Of a stretch of 64,000 nucleotides of DNA, positions 26,436 to 34,822 are shown one piece after another. The stretch is taken from assembly GCA_965227645.1 (NCBI GenBank), contig OZ245773.1, forward strand, positions 3,224,001-3,288,000. Direction: 5' to 3'. The position numbers were made by a program, and so were the translations under genes. This DNA is from Flavimaribacter sp024343425. GTDB taxonomy: Bacteria > Pseudomonadota > Alphaproteobacteria > Rhizobiales > Rhizobiaceae. The notes beneath the pieces are model-generated. The model did no database searches, had not been told where the DNA came from, and saw only the letters and a list, made by a program, of their open reading frames with translations. Each line of letters starts with the position of its first letter. The first letter of the stretch is position 1.

Positions 26436-26834
26436 ATGCAGCCGTTTATTGGCAGATATCAACCACTGGCGGCGCTTGCGGCGCGGCTGCTGATCGCCTG
26501 GATCTTCGTCTATGACGGGTATGTGGCGATCGTCGATTACGGCGGCGTCGGCGACTACATGGAGGCGAACGGCGTCAGCCGCAGCCTTCTTCCGCTCGCC
26601 ATTATCGCCGAGCTCGGCGGCGGCCTGTTTGTCGCAGTCGGACTGTTGACGCGACTGGCGTCGCTCGCGCTCGCCGGGTTCTGCATCATGACAGCGGTGC
26701 TGTTCCACGCCGGCTCCGGCGATCCGATGGCCATGATCCAGCTCTACAAGGACATGGCGATCGCCGGCGGGTTCCTGGCGCTGGCAGCCTTCGGCGCCGG
26801 CCGCTGGTCGCTCGACGCGGTCCTGTTCCGGTAG
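26436..26834 (+). CDS. DoxX-family membrane protein
   Basis: This 132-residue protein matches the DoxX family: ALAARLLIAWIFVYDGYVAIVDY, then LAIIAELGGGLFVAVGLLTRLASLALAGFCIMTAVLFH and a last helix near 105-120, giving four membrane segments. I prefer the ATG at 26436, with GGGAG upstream, because the family begins just before the first helix; the ATG at 26316 is possible. DoxX-like proteins are linked to redox or sulfur metabolism in some bacteria, which is at least compatible with the divergent soe operon. Confidence 0.75.
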   Translation: MQPFIGRYQPLAALAARLLIAWIFVYDGYVAIVDYGGVGDYMEANGVSRSLLPLAIIAELGGGLFVAVGLLTRLASLALAGFCIMTAVLFHAGSGDPMAMIQLYKDMAIAGGFLALAAFGAGRWSLDAVLFR

Positions 26835-26839
26835 CCGCG

Positions 26840-28558
26840 CTACGAGCGCCCATGCTCGAGTTCGGGTCGCGGCCCGGAAGCAAAGCCGCTTCTTTTCGGG
26901 CCTGCGTAGCCAACGATACGGCCCTTTGCGAGTTTCCGACGACCCAACCAGTCGGCGATGTCATCGATCCTCAGCAGCCTGCACAGCGGGATAATCAGTA
27001 CACAGAGCGTAACGTAGGTGAGCGCGTTCGAACATTCCAGAAAGCGCAACGCCCGGCCGATCGGCGGCGTCGTCATCTGGTCGATTCCATTCAGATCCGC
27101 ATCGTCCCGGCACCGGCTGAGGCGCGGCGAGATCGGCACGGTCGCAAGTTTGATCGTCCGCCAGGGCGCGCGCAGAAAACGGCCGAAAGTGAACACCGGA
27201 TTGCGCTCCAGCTTCACGAAGCTTTCGTAATATTGCACGGGATCGACGAGCGTGTTGAGGCGTGTTTTCGGAAAATGTTTCGCGCGCATGTCGCAAAAGG
27301 CGTCCGCCTGCCGCACGCGCTCCTCGATCGTCTCGGGCAGTGCGATTTCGCCGGCGAACACCTTGAAAGCGTAGCCGCACTGCAACTCCGTCATGAAGGG
27401 AAGCGACGACCAGGTCGGGCGCGCCAGGCCGAAAAAGGCGAGCGTCGGATCGACCGGGTCGAAGATCAGTTGCAGCAGGCGTGAAGGGTCGCGCTCCCGA
27501 TAGGCCTCCGGCAAGAACGGAAAGGACGGCTGGTATCCGAAACAGTAGATGATGCGCGTCGCCTCGACGCTCTCGCCGCTTTCGAAGGTAACGCGATTGC
27601 CGTCTGTCTCGGCAATCGCGCCGGCGGCCTTCACCCTGCCCGATCGCACGAACTCCACCGAATGGCCGGCCTTGTTGAAGAAGGCGTGGCCCGTCGGAAT
27701 GTCGTTGCTCCATTCAGGCACGCCGTGCCCCTGGTAGCCCATCAGCGAACCGGTGCACAAAAGATTCGTCAGAACGCGAATGCCCGGCTGGCGATCCGGA
27801 ATGTCGCTCAGCACCCTGTGCATCGTGGTGATGTTGATGTCGAGCGCGCTCGTATGCCGGTCGAAGACGCCGGCGGGCAGACGCTCGTCGACCGCCGTTC
27901 TGCGATAGAAATGCTGCCCTCCGCTGATCGCCCAGGTGACGCGCGCCCTGGTCTTCGCCAGTTCGTCGATCATGTCCGATGCGGTTTCACCGCCGCCATA
28001 GACGATCACGTGCTCGGCGGCGGTGATGTTCAGGTCGCGAACCGCCTTGATGTCGCCGGAGTGGATCAACTCGCCTCCGAACGACGCGATGGGCCCGCTG
28101 GCCAGCCTTTTGCGACTGTGCACGCCGGTGCAGACCGCCAGCCGTTTGGCGCGCACGCGCCGCGTGACGGTCGCGCCGTCGGCGGCTTTCTGTTCGTAGG
28201 AGACAGTCCAGCCGTCGTCGTCCCGCTCGGTCCGGAGAACGCTCGCGCCAAACTCCAGGTGCTCGCGCAGCCGGAATTCGTCCGCATAGGCGTTGAGATA
28301 CTCCAGAGCGTCGCTCCAGTGGAAGAAGTGACCGACGTTCTCCGGCATCGGAAAATCCGAGGCTTCCGTCATGGTGCGCGAAGAGGTCGACACCGTGGTC
28401 GACATGGTGGTGACGACATCGCGATCTTTCGAGAAGTTCCAGACGCCGCCGAGATCCTCGCGACGTTCCAGAATTGTGAAGCTGAGACCGTGTTTTCGCG
28501 CATATCGGCCGGCATAGAGACCGGACCAGCCGGCTCCGATGATAGCAATATCCAACAA
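26840..28558 (-). CDS. Flavin-containing monooxygenase-like protein
   Basis: This 572-residue flavoprotein has the FAD motif IAIIGAGWSGLYAGR at about residues 4-18, ERREDLGGVWNF near 31, and a second dinucleotide motif HVIVYGGGETASDMID for NADPH near 190. The pattern matches FMO/Baeyer-Villiger-like monooxygenases. The last 80 residues include a hydrophobic stretch (LTYVTLCVLIIPLCRLL) that might anchor it. The start appears to be TTG at 28558. It converges with the doxX gene. The substrate is unknown. Confidence 0.8.
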   Translation of the reverse strand: MLDIAIIGAGWSGLYAGRYARKHGLSFTILERREDLGGVWNFSKDRDVVTTMSTTVSTSSRTMTEASDFPMPENVGHFFHWSDALEYLNAYADEFRLREHLEFGASVLRTERDDDGWTVSYEQKAADGATVTRRVRAKRLAVCTGVHSRKRLASGPIASFGGELIHSGDIKAVRDLNITAAEHVIVYGGGETASDMIDELAKTRARVTWAISGGQHFYRRTAVDERLPAGVFDRHTSALDINITTMHRVLSDIPDRQPGIRVLTNLLCTGSLMGYQGHGVPEWSNDIPTGHAFFNKAGHSVEFVRSGRVKAAGAIAETDGNRVTFESGESVEATRIIYCFGYQPSFPFLPEAYRERDPSRLLQLIFDPVDPTLAFFGLARPTWSSLPFMTELQCGYAFKVFAGEIALPETIEERVRQADAFCDMRAKHFPKTRLNTLVDPVQYYESFVKLERNPVFTFGRFLRAPWRTIKLATVPISPRLSRCRDDADLNGIDQMTTPPIGRALRFLECSNALTYVTLCVLIIPLCRLLRIDDIADWLGRRKLAKGRIVGYAGPKRSGFASGPRPELEHGRS

Positions 28559-28699
28559 AGTAAATCACCCGAATAGCTGTGTGCCCTTCGAGCGAGAAAT
28601 CATTTTTATTGTTTAAAATCAATATTTAAAAGTATTCACTTATTTGTATAAAATGCTTCCAGTTTTTTAGTCGGCTTCGATTAAAAGTTTAACCAATGC

Positions 28700-29671
28700 T
28701 CACTGGTCCGCATAAATCATGTTGATCGCGCCGGGAACGACGCTGACCGTCGCCGGCGTGACGCCAGCCGGTTCTCCGTCCACCTCGACCTGCATGGGCC
28801 CCGGCGTTTCGATGCGAAACACCGTTCCCTGCGTCACCCGCATGCCGGCTTTGCGGACATAGCTTCCGTCCTTCATGGCGGGCAGGATTTGCGCCAGCAT
28901 ACGGCCTCTCGAAACCGGGCCGATTTCCACGCAATCCAGCAGTCCGTCGTCGAATTGCGCCTCTGGCGCGAAACTGATCTCTCCCACAAGGCCCGGAAAG
29001 CCGCAAAAGAAATAGCCCCAGGCTCTGGCGATCAACGGCGGATCATTGTCAGTTGACAGGGTGAATTGTCGTGGACGCCCGCCGAGCACCGACAGGACGC
29101 CGGCCAGTACGTAGGACGCGCCGCCGAGAAGCTTCACCAAAGGCATCCTGGCAGTCAGCCTGCTCGCCTCCACCGGCAGACCGACGGAAACGATGACGAA
29201 CCCGTGTCGCGCGGCGCCATCGCGGCCGTCGGCGTCGTCCAGCCGCATCACGTCGACCGGTTTGGCGTTGGCGCTCGCAAGAGCTTCGACGGCTCGTCGG
29301 GGCGTTGAAAGACCAAGGCAATTGGCGACGACATTCACGGTCCCGCAGGGAATCTGGCCCATGACGACCTCCGAAGGCGGGACGGCGCCATTCGTCATGA
29401 TGGCGTTCATGAGCAGGCTCATCGTGCCGTCGCCGCCGACCCCGACGATGCGCCGGTATCCCTCGTGCAACGCTTCCGACACCAGCGTTTCGATGTCGTC
29501 TCCGCTGTTCGTCGCACGAAAGCCGAATTCGCCGATCGCGGCGCGCATGTCGTCATAAACATCCGACCACACCCGCGCAGCCCTGCCCCTGCCGGCCGCC
29601 GGATTGAGGATCACGAATGTTTCCGATTGTGGGGAATTTTTCTTTCTCAATAGTTTTGAATCACTTGGCAA
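28700..29671 (-). CDS. Diacylglycerol kinase-family lipid kinase (YegS-like)
   Basis: This 323-residue protein has the DAGK catalytic domain: FVILNPAAGRGRAARVW at about residues 19-35 and the nucleotide-binding GVGGDGTMSLLMNAIM near 77-92, then IPCGTVNVVANCLGL. The C-terminal beta-sandwich ends with MQVEVDGEPAG, also typical of YegS/BmrU proteins. It would phosphorylate a lipid such as diacylglycerol or a sphingoid-like base at the membrane. The gene stands alone; the AT-rich gap upstream of the flavoprotein gene separates the two. Confidence 0.88.
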   Translation of the reverse strand: MPSDSKLLRKKNSPQSETFVILNPAAGRGRAARVWSDVYDDMRAAIGEFGFRATNSGDDIETLVSEALHEGYRRIVGVGGDGTMSLLMNAIMTNGAVPPSEVVMGQIPCGTVNVVANCLGLSTPRRAVEALASANAKPVDVMRLDDADGRDGAARHGFVIVSVGLPVEASRLTARMPLVKLLGGASYVLAGVLSVLGGRPRQFTLSTDNDPPLIARAWGYFFCGFPGLVGEISFAPEAQFDDGLLDCVEIGPVSRGRMLAQILPAMKDGSYVRKAGMRVTQGTVFRIETPGPMQVEVDGEPAGVTPATVSVVPGAINMIYADQ

Positions 29672-29853
29672 GGCGTTTTCAACTTCTGAATAAGGGTGAG
29701 CTTTTACGCCGGATTACCTGTTGATGAAAGAAGATGCTTCGCAGAATGAGGCCACAAAATCTTCACGGGCCCGCCTCGATTGCTGGTTGAACGGATCCGC
29801 CCTCTGCGCTACCGGTTGCAACGGGACAAGAGAGAAGGACCAGGGAGGGTGAA

Positions 29854-30501
29854 CTGGCCAATCGAACAGCATTGATCGTCTGGGGCGGATGGGAAGGCCA
29901 CACGCCCCTTCAAAGCGCCACAGTCGTGAAGTCCATGCTTGAAGGCCACGGTTTCGACGTGACTTTCTCGGACACGACCGAAGCCTTCGCATCGCCGGAT
30001 GTCGGCGAGCATTCGCTGATCATTCCTGTGATCACCCAGTCGGAGATCGGGCGAGAGGCGCTTGCCGGCCTCCTCGGCGCCGTCAAGGGCGGAACGGGTC
30101 TCGCCGGATTTCACGGGACGATGTGCGACGCGTTTCGCAAGGAGCCGGAGTATCAGTTCATGACTGGCGGCCAATGGGTCGCCCATCCCGGAAACATCAT
30201 CGATTACAAAATCGAGATCACCCGGCCGGATGATCCGGTCATGGAAGGCGTAACGGACTTCGCCTACCGCTCGGAGCAGTATTACATGCATGTCGACCCG
30301 GTGAACGAGGTGCTGGCCACGACGCGCTTCGACGGAACCTACTGCGAAGACGTAAAGGGCGTCGACATGCCGGTCGTCTGGAAGCGGCGATACGGCAAGG
30401 GGCGCGTGTTCTACAGCGCGCTCGGCCACGTCGCCGACGAGTTCAATGTTCCCGAAATGCGCATGATCTTCGAGCGCGGCGCCTTGTGGGCGGCGCGCTA
30501 G
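29854..30501 (+). CDS. ThuA-like domain protein
   Basis: This 215-residue protein belongs to the ThuA family: ALIVWGGWEGHTP at the N-terminus, TGLAGFHGTMCDAFR near residue 90, the conserved GGQWVAHPG, and YCEDVKGVDMPVVWKRRYGKGRVFY with the final LGHVADEFN. ThuA proteins act in disaccharide or related sugar use in rhizobia. The start is doubtful: CTG at 29854, five bases after GGGAGGGTGAA, gives the expected beta-strand. A TTG at 29872 would clip it by six residues. Confidence 0.8.
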   Translation: MANRTALIVWGGWEGHTPLQSATVVKSMLEGHGFDVTFSDTTEAFASPDVGEHSLIIPVITQSEIGREALAGLLGAVKGGTGLAGFHGTMCDAFRKEPEYQFMTGGQWVAHPGNIIDYKIEITRPDDPVMEGVTDFAYRSEQYYMHVDPVNEVLATTRFDGTYCEDVKGVDMPVVWKRRYGKGRVFYSALGHVADEFNVPEMRMIFERGALWAAR

Positions 30502-30510
30502 CTCCTGGCG

Positions 30511-31305
30511 CTATTCGCCAAGAAAAGACAGGACATGCTCGACCACGGCCTCCGGCGCTTCCCAGTGAATGGAATGCGCGGCGTTGTCGATCACCACGAA
30601 ACGGAAATCGGCGACGCCTGAAAGAACCGCGCGCATGTCGTCCGGGGGTATCATCAGGTCGTTGCCGCCTGCGACGCCCAGCGTCGGCGCCTTGATCCGC
30701 GCGATCACATCGCCGGCCTGGTAGGCTGCGATTGCCCGTTGCTGTTTTCGCATAGCCTCAACCGGCTGCCGCCACGGATAGGTCTTCGCCATCTCCACCG
30801 CCGAACTCACGGCGTCCTCGTCCTCGAAGAAGCCGGGGGAGAACAGCCAATAGAAGAAGGAGCGGAACCAGGTGTCGTCCGAGACGCCTTCTTCGCGCTG
30901 GCGAACCAGGGTGTCGACAAGGGATATGTTTCTCGCCGTCCTGATCGGACCGGAACACAGGATCACGAGCTTTTCGACCCTCTCCGGGTAGCGCGCCGCC
31001 AGATCAAGGGACACCGCGCCGCCCATCGAGTGGCCGACTATATGAGCTTTCTCGACGCCGATCTCGTCCATCAGGGCCACGACATCGTCCGCCATGATGT
31101 CGATCCTGGTCTCGACGGTCTTCGGCTCCGTGCGACCAACCATTCGATTGTCCGGCAGGATCAGCCGGTAGTGCGCCGCCAGCGGTTCAATCACGGGCAA
31201 CCAGCTCTGGCTGTCGCTGGAAAGCCCGGCGACAAGAAACAGCGGCTCCCCCTCGCCATGTTCCTCGTAATAGAGCGAGATGCCGTTAAGTTGCGCCGTT
31301 GCCAT
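30511..31305 (-). CDS. Alpha/beta-hydrolase
   Basis: This 264-residue alpha/beta-hydrolase has the oxyanion region LFLVAGLSSDSQSW, the nucleophile elbow GHSMGG (Ser near residue 97), an acid in GGNDLMIP and the catalytic His in DNAAHSIHWE. A lid domain lies between. The fold and motifs are like those of 3-oxoadipate enol-lactonase relatives, but no aromatic pathway genes are near. The ATG at 31305 gives a normal N-terminus (MATAQLNGISLYYEEHGEG). Confidence 0.85.
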   Translation of the reverse strand: MATAQLNGISLYYEEHGEGEPLFLVAGLSSDSQSWLPVIEPLAAHYRLILPDNRMVGRTEPKTVETRIDIMADDVVALMDEIGVEKAHIVGHSMGGAVSLDLAARYPERVEKLVILCSGPIRTARNISLVDTLVRQREEGVSDDTWFRSFFYWLFSPGFFEDEDAVSSAVEMAKTYPWRQPVEAMRKQQRAIAAYQAGDVIARIKAPTLGVAGGNDLMIPPDDMRAVLSGVADFRFVVIDNAAHSIHWEAPEAVVEHVLSFLGE

Positions 31306-31390
31306 AAAACCACTCCACTTGACTGAAAACGCCAATTCCTTAGCGGCTGGCGATCAACCCCGAAAGTGGCGAAAGACACGAACAGCCAAA

Positions 31391-32152
31391 TTATCGGGTC
31401 TGGTTGCGGAAGACGCGCGCGCCGGTCCACAGGCTGATCAGCACGAGCGCAAGCGAAAGCCCGAAGCCGAACGGCACGATGAAGGTGAAGATCTCGCCGC
31501 GAAACACCGCCCGCAGCGCCTCGACCATGTGCTTGAACGGATTGACGTCAGACACGTATCGCAGCCAGGCCGGCGCCATGCTCATCGGCAGCAGGATGCC
31601 GGAGAGCAGAAGCACTGGCAGCGCGAAGGTGTTGATGAGCGGAGCGAAGGCGTCCTCGGATTTCATCGACAGGCCGGCGGCGTATGAGAGCGACGAGAAC
31701 GACGCGCCCAGCATGGCCACCAATGCCAGCGCCAGCAACAGAGCGCCGAACGGAACCCGCAGACCAAACAGCATGGCGGCGAGCACGAGAACGATCGCCT
31801 GGACCATCAGCACCATGACGTCGCGCAGCACACGGCCGGCGATAAGCGATACGCGGTGGGCGGGCGTCACCATCATCCGGTCGATGACGCCGCTGCGCCA
31901 CTCGTTGATGATGGCGAAGCCGACGAATGACCCGCCGAAAATCCCGAGCTGCACCAGAAGTCCCGGCACGAAGACCTGCCAGGCATTGCCCGGCGGAAAG
32001 CCCGGAACGCTGGTCATGCGCAGAAGCAGTGGACCGAACAGCACCAGGTAAAGAATGGGCTGCATCAGCCCGATGATCACCCAGGCGGGATTTTGAAGGG
32101 ACAGAAGCGTGGCCCGCCTGAAGATAACGAATGTGTCCCGGAAGAAACTCAT
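31391..32152 (-). CDS. ABC-2 type transporter permease
   Basis: This 253-residue ABC-2 permease has six hydrophobic segments and the family C-terminal motif region (LSGILLPMSMAPAWLRYVSDVNPFKHMVEALRA). It lies 18 bases after the ATPase gene on the same strand and forms an exporter with it. The pair resembles DrrAB-like drug or lipid exporters. A MarR regulator is encoded divergently from the ATPase gene. Confidence 0.88.
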   Translation of the reverse strand: MSFFRDTFVIFRRATLLSLQNPAWVIIGLMQPILYLVLFGPLLLRMTSVPGFPPGNAWQVFVPGLLVQLGIFGGSFVGFAIINEWRSGVIDRMMVTPAHRVSLIAGRVLRDVMVLMVQAIVLVLAAMLFGLRVPFGALLLALALVAMLGASFSSLSYAAGLSMKSEDAFAPLINTFALPVLLLSGILLPMSMAPAWLRYVSDVNPFKHMVEALRAVFRGEIFTFIVPFGFGLSLALVLISLWTGARVFRNQTR

Positions 32153-32170
32153 GACTTTGCTCCAGTGAAT

Positions 32171-33142
32171 TCAGTCGCGCAGCGAGCGACCGGTAAGATT
32201 GAGAAAGACGTCCTCCAGCGTCGGGCGGGCGATCTCCACGCCAATCGGCTCGACATCGAGATCCGTCAGCTTGCGCAGAAGGCCCGGCAAGACGGACGCG
32301 CCATTTGCAACGCGGAAATGCACCACATTGCCCTCGCACACGACATTGGCGGCGTTATCCAGCGCCTCGGCCGTATCTTGTGACTTCGCCGCATCTTCCG
32401 CCGTCCTGAGCGTCAGCGTGATCGCGTCGCCAGACAACCGTTCCTTGAGTTCGGCGGACGCGCCTTCCCCGACAATTCGCCCGTGATCGATGATCAGCAG
32501 CCGGTCGGACAGGGCGTCCGCCTCGTCCATGTAGTGGGTTGTGAGAAACACGGTGGTCCCGAATTGGTCGCGCAAGCTGCGGATATGGCTCCACAGATTA
32601 GCGCGCGCCTGCGGGTCGAGGCCGGTCGACGGCTCGTCGAGAAAGACGAGCTCCGGTTCGTGAATCAGGCCCATCACGATGTCGAGACGGCGGCGCTGTC
32701 CGCCGGACAGCGAACCGCAAGGACGATCCCAAATCCCGTCGAGATCGAGCGCCTTGAGCAACGCCTTTCCCCGCCTTTCGCCCTCCTGTCTGCTCAGACC
32801 GTAGAGCTGCGCCTGAGACACGATCTCGAGGCTGACCTTCGCCTCGCGCATGGTCGTTCCGCCCTGCGCGACATAGCCGATCCGTCTCTTCACGCCTCTC
32901 GCATCACGCCGCAGATCGCATCCGGCGACGATGGCCTCGCCGTCTGTCGGCTCCAGCAGCGTGCACAGCATCTTCAGCGTCGTCGTCTTTCCGGCGCCGT
33001 TGGGGCCCAGAAAGCCGACGATCTCGCCCCTGCCGACAGTCAGGTCGATTCCTTGCACCGCGTCCACGGTTTCGGTGCGGGTCTTGTAGCTTCGTTTCAG
33101 GCCGCGGGCGACGATCGCCTGCTCTTTTGCAGCTTCCAGCAT
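32171..33142 (-). CDS. ABC exporter ATPase (DrrA-like)
   Basis: This 323-residue ATPase has Walker A GPNGAGKTTTLKM near residues 43-55, signature GSLSGGQRRRLDIVMGL, Walker B LVFLDEPSTGLDPQAR and the His switch TTHYMDEADALSDRL. The C-terminal extension ends in the short DrrA-type domain (ARPTLEDVFLNLTGRSLRD). It energises the ABC-2 permease encoded next. The divergent MarR gene with an overlapping palindrome suggests inducible expression. Confidence 0.9.
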   Translation of the reverse strand: MLEAAKEQAIVARGLKRSYKTRTETVDAVQGIDLTVGRGEIVGFLGPNGAGKTTTLKMLCTLLEPTDGEAIVAGCDLRRDARGVKRRIGYVAQGGTTMREAKVSLEIVSQAQLYGLSRQEGERRGKALLKALDLDGIWDRPCGSLSGGQRRRLDIVMGLIHEPELVFLDEPSTGLDPQARANLWSHIRSLRDQFGTTVFLTTHYMDEADALSDRLLIIDHGRIVGEGASAELKERLSGDAITLTLRTAEDAAKSQDTAEALDNAANVVCEGNVVHFRVANGASVLPGLLRKLTDLDVEPIGVEIARPTLEDVFLNLTGRSLRD

Positions 33143-33167
33143 CTTGACGATTCCTGATTATCTTGAT

Positions 33168-33186
33168 ATTCATATATCTTATGAAT
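33168..33186. promoter_or_regulatory. MarR-type operator overlapping the MarR start
   Basis: ATTCATA (33168-33174) and TATGAAT (33180-33186) are perfect inverted arms with a five-base spacer. The right arm covers the marR start codon and the site lies 26 bases before the ATPase gene start, so binding could repress both divergent genes. Confidence 0.55.
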
Positions 33187-33786
33187 CAAAATACTTTTTC
33201 GTCAAGAGATAAAGAGTCAGCCGTCGCGGAAATGGTCGAAGCGTTGCGGGTCAGCCAGAACGCTTCGGACATGATGGATGAAGCGTTCTCCACGCTGTTG
33301 CGGATCAACAGGACGGATTCCCGCTGTCTGGACATCGTTCACCGGCTCGGACGGATCACCGCCGGAGATCTTGCCCGCATGAGCGGATTGACCACCGGAG
33401 CCGTGACAACCGTCGTCGACCGGCTGGAACAGGCCGGATATCTGCGCCGCATCCGGGATACGGAGGACCGGCGAAAGGTCTTTCTCGAATCCACGGAACG
33501 CGCCAATCAACTGGCCGAAGCCGTCTATGGACAGATCAGCAAGATCGGCCACCGCAGGATGGGCGAACTCACGATCGAGGATATTCTCCGCGTGACCCGT
33601 TTTCTGCAGATCAACGCCCATATCAACAAGTCGCTCTCGGACGCGCTGCGTGAAGTCTGCGCAGCGGAAAGCGTCGAGGATGATCCGTTGAAGATCGCCG
33701 AGGTCTTTGCGACGCACATGCAGTCTTACGCCGATATCGTCGACGAGGGCGTCGATGACATCATCCGCGGCAAAAGGCCGGAGTAG
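33181..33786 (+). CDS. MarR-family transcriptional regulator
   Basis: This 201-residue MarR-type regulator has the winged helix-turn-helix RLGRITAGDLARMSGLTTGAVTTVVDRLEQAGYLRRIRDTEDRRKVFLE at about residues 55-103. It is longer than typical MarR proteins, with a C-terminal helical part of about 60 residues. The ATG at 33181 fits the palindrome placement and lies 38 bases from the divergent ATPase start. It most likely controls the ABC-2 exporter. Confidence 0.88.
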   Translation: MNQNTFSSRDKESAVAEMVEALRVSQNASDMMDEAFSTLLRINRTDSRCLDIVHRLGRITAGDLARMSGLTTGAVTTVVDRLEQAGYLRRIRDTEDRRKVFLESTERANQLAEAVYGQISKIGHRRMGELTIEDILRVTRFLQINAHINKSLSDALREVCAAESVEDDPLKIAEVFATHMQSYADIVDEGVDDIIRGKRPE

Positions 33787-33864
33787 CGGAAAAAGCCGAC
33801 GCTTCATTCTTGAGGCCGGCTGTGACATGGTGAAAGACCAATCGTCCCTGCCACGAGGTTTTCC

Positions 33865-34821
33865 ATGAGCACAAGCCGGTTTCAGCCGGTATCCGGTTTC
33901 GATCTGCCCCGCTTTGCGGGCGTGCCGACATTCATGCGGTTGCCTCACATCACGCTCGACGATCCGGAGATCGCCGACGTCCGGATCGGCCTGATCGGCG
34001 CGCCGTGGGACGGCGGAACCACCAATCGGCCCGGTCCCAGACATGGCCCCCGGCAGTTGCGCGACCTTTCGACCATGATACGCGCGCAGAACGGAGCCAC
34101 CGGCGTGCGTCCTTTCGAGGCGGCGAACTGCGCCGACCTGGGCGACGTCGCGCCCAATCCGGCCGACGTCATGGACAGCCTCGACAGGTTCACGACCTAC
34201 TATTCGAGGGTCAGGGACGCCGGCGTCCGGCCGCTGACGGCCGGCGGCGACCATCTGTGCACGCTGCCGATCCTGCGGGGTCTGGCGTCCGACGGTCCTG
34301 TCGGCATGATCCACTTCGACAGCCACACCGATCTCTTCCACAGCTATTTCAACGGCTGCATGTACACCCATGGAACGCCGTTTCGCCGCGCCGTCGAGGA
34401 AGGACTTCTCGATCCCCAACGCGTTGTACAGATTGGCATCCGGGGCACGGCCTACGACATGGAAGACCGCAACTTCGCCAAATCCGTCGGCGTCAGGGTC
34501 ATCGCGATCGAGGAGTTCTTCGAGCGCGGCATTCCCGACGTCATGGCCGAAGCGCGGGAAATCGCCGGATCGGGCCCGACCTACGTCTCCTATGACATCG
34601 ATTTCGTCGACCCGGCCTTTGCTCCAGGTACCGGCACGCCGGAAGTCGGTGGCCCGAATTCCTTCCAGGCATTGCAGGTCGTTCGCGAACTGGAAGGCGT
34701 GAACATCATCGGGGCCGACCTGGTCGAGGTCTCGCCGCCCTTCGATCAGGCGGGCGGAACGGCCTGGCTTGCAGTTTCGATCATGTTCGAACTGCTCTGC
34801 GTCATGGTTGGGCAGAATTGA
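33865..34821 (+). CDS. Agmatinase/guanidino-hydrolase family ureohydrolase
   Basis: This 318-residue manganese ureohydrolase carries the metal-binding motifs AGGDHLCTLP (His), HFDSHTDLF (Asp-His-Asp) and SYDIDFVDPAFAPGTGTPEVGG (two Asp). Agmatinases and guanidinobutyrase/guanidinopropionase share these, releasing urea. It lies one base before an amidohydrolase gene of the 8-oxoguanine deaminase type, so the two probably form an operon that breaks down guanidino or purine-derived nitrogen compounds. The exact substrate is uncertain. Confidence 0.88.
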   Translation: MSTSRFQPVSGFDLPRFAGVPTFMRLPHITLDDPEIADVRIGLIGAPWDGGTTNRPGPRHGPRQLRDLSTMIRAQNGATGVRPFEAANCADLGDVAPNPADVMDSLDRFTTYYSRVRDAGVRPLTAGGDHLCTLPILRGLASDGPVGMIHFDSHTDLFHSYFNGCMYTHGTPFRRAVEEGLLDPQRVVQIGIRGTAYDMEDRNFAKSVGVRVIAIEEFFERGIPDVMAEAREIAGSGPTYVSYDIDFVDPAFAPGTGTPEVGGPNSFQALQVVRELEGVNIIGADLVEVSPPFDQAGGTAWLAVSIMFELLCVMVGQN

Positions 34822-34822
34822 A

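Noticed and set aside
27662..28576. A 304-codon plus-strand gene
   Set aside because: It is antisense to the flavin monooxygenase gene, whose two dinucleotide motifs are clear, and it has shadow composition.
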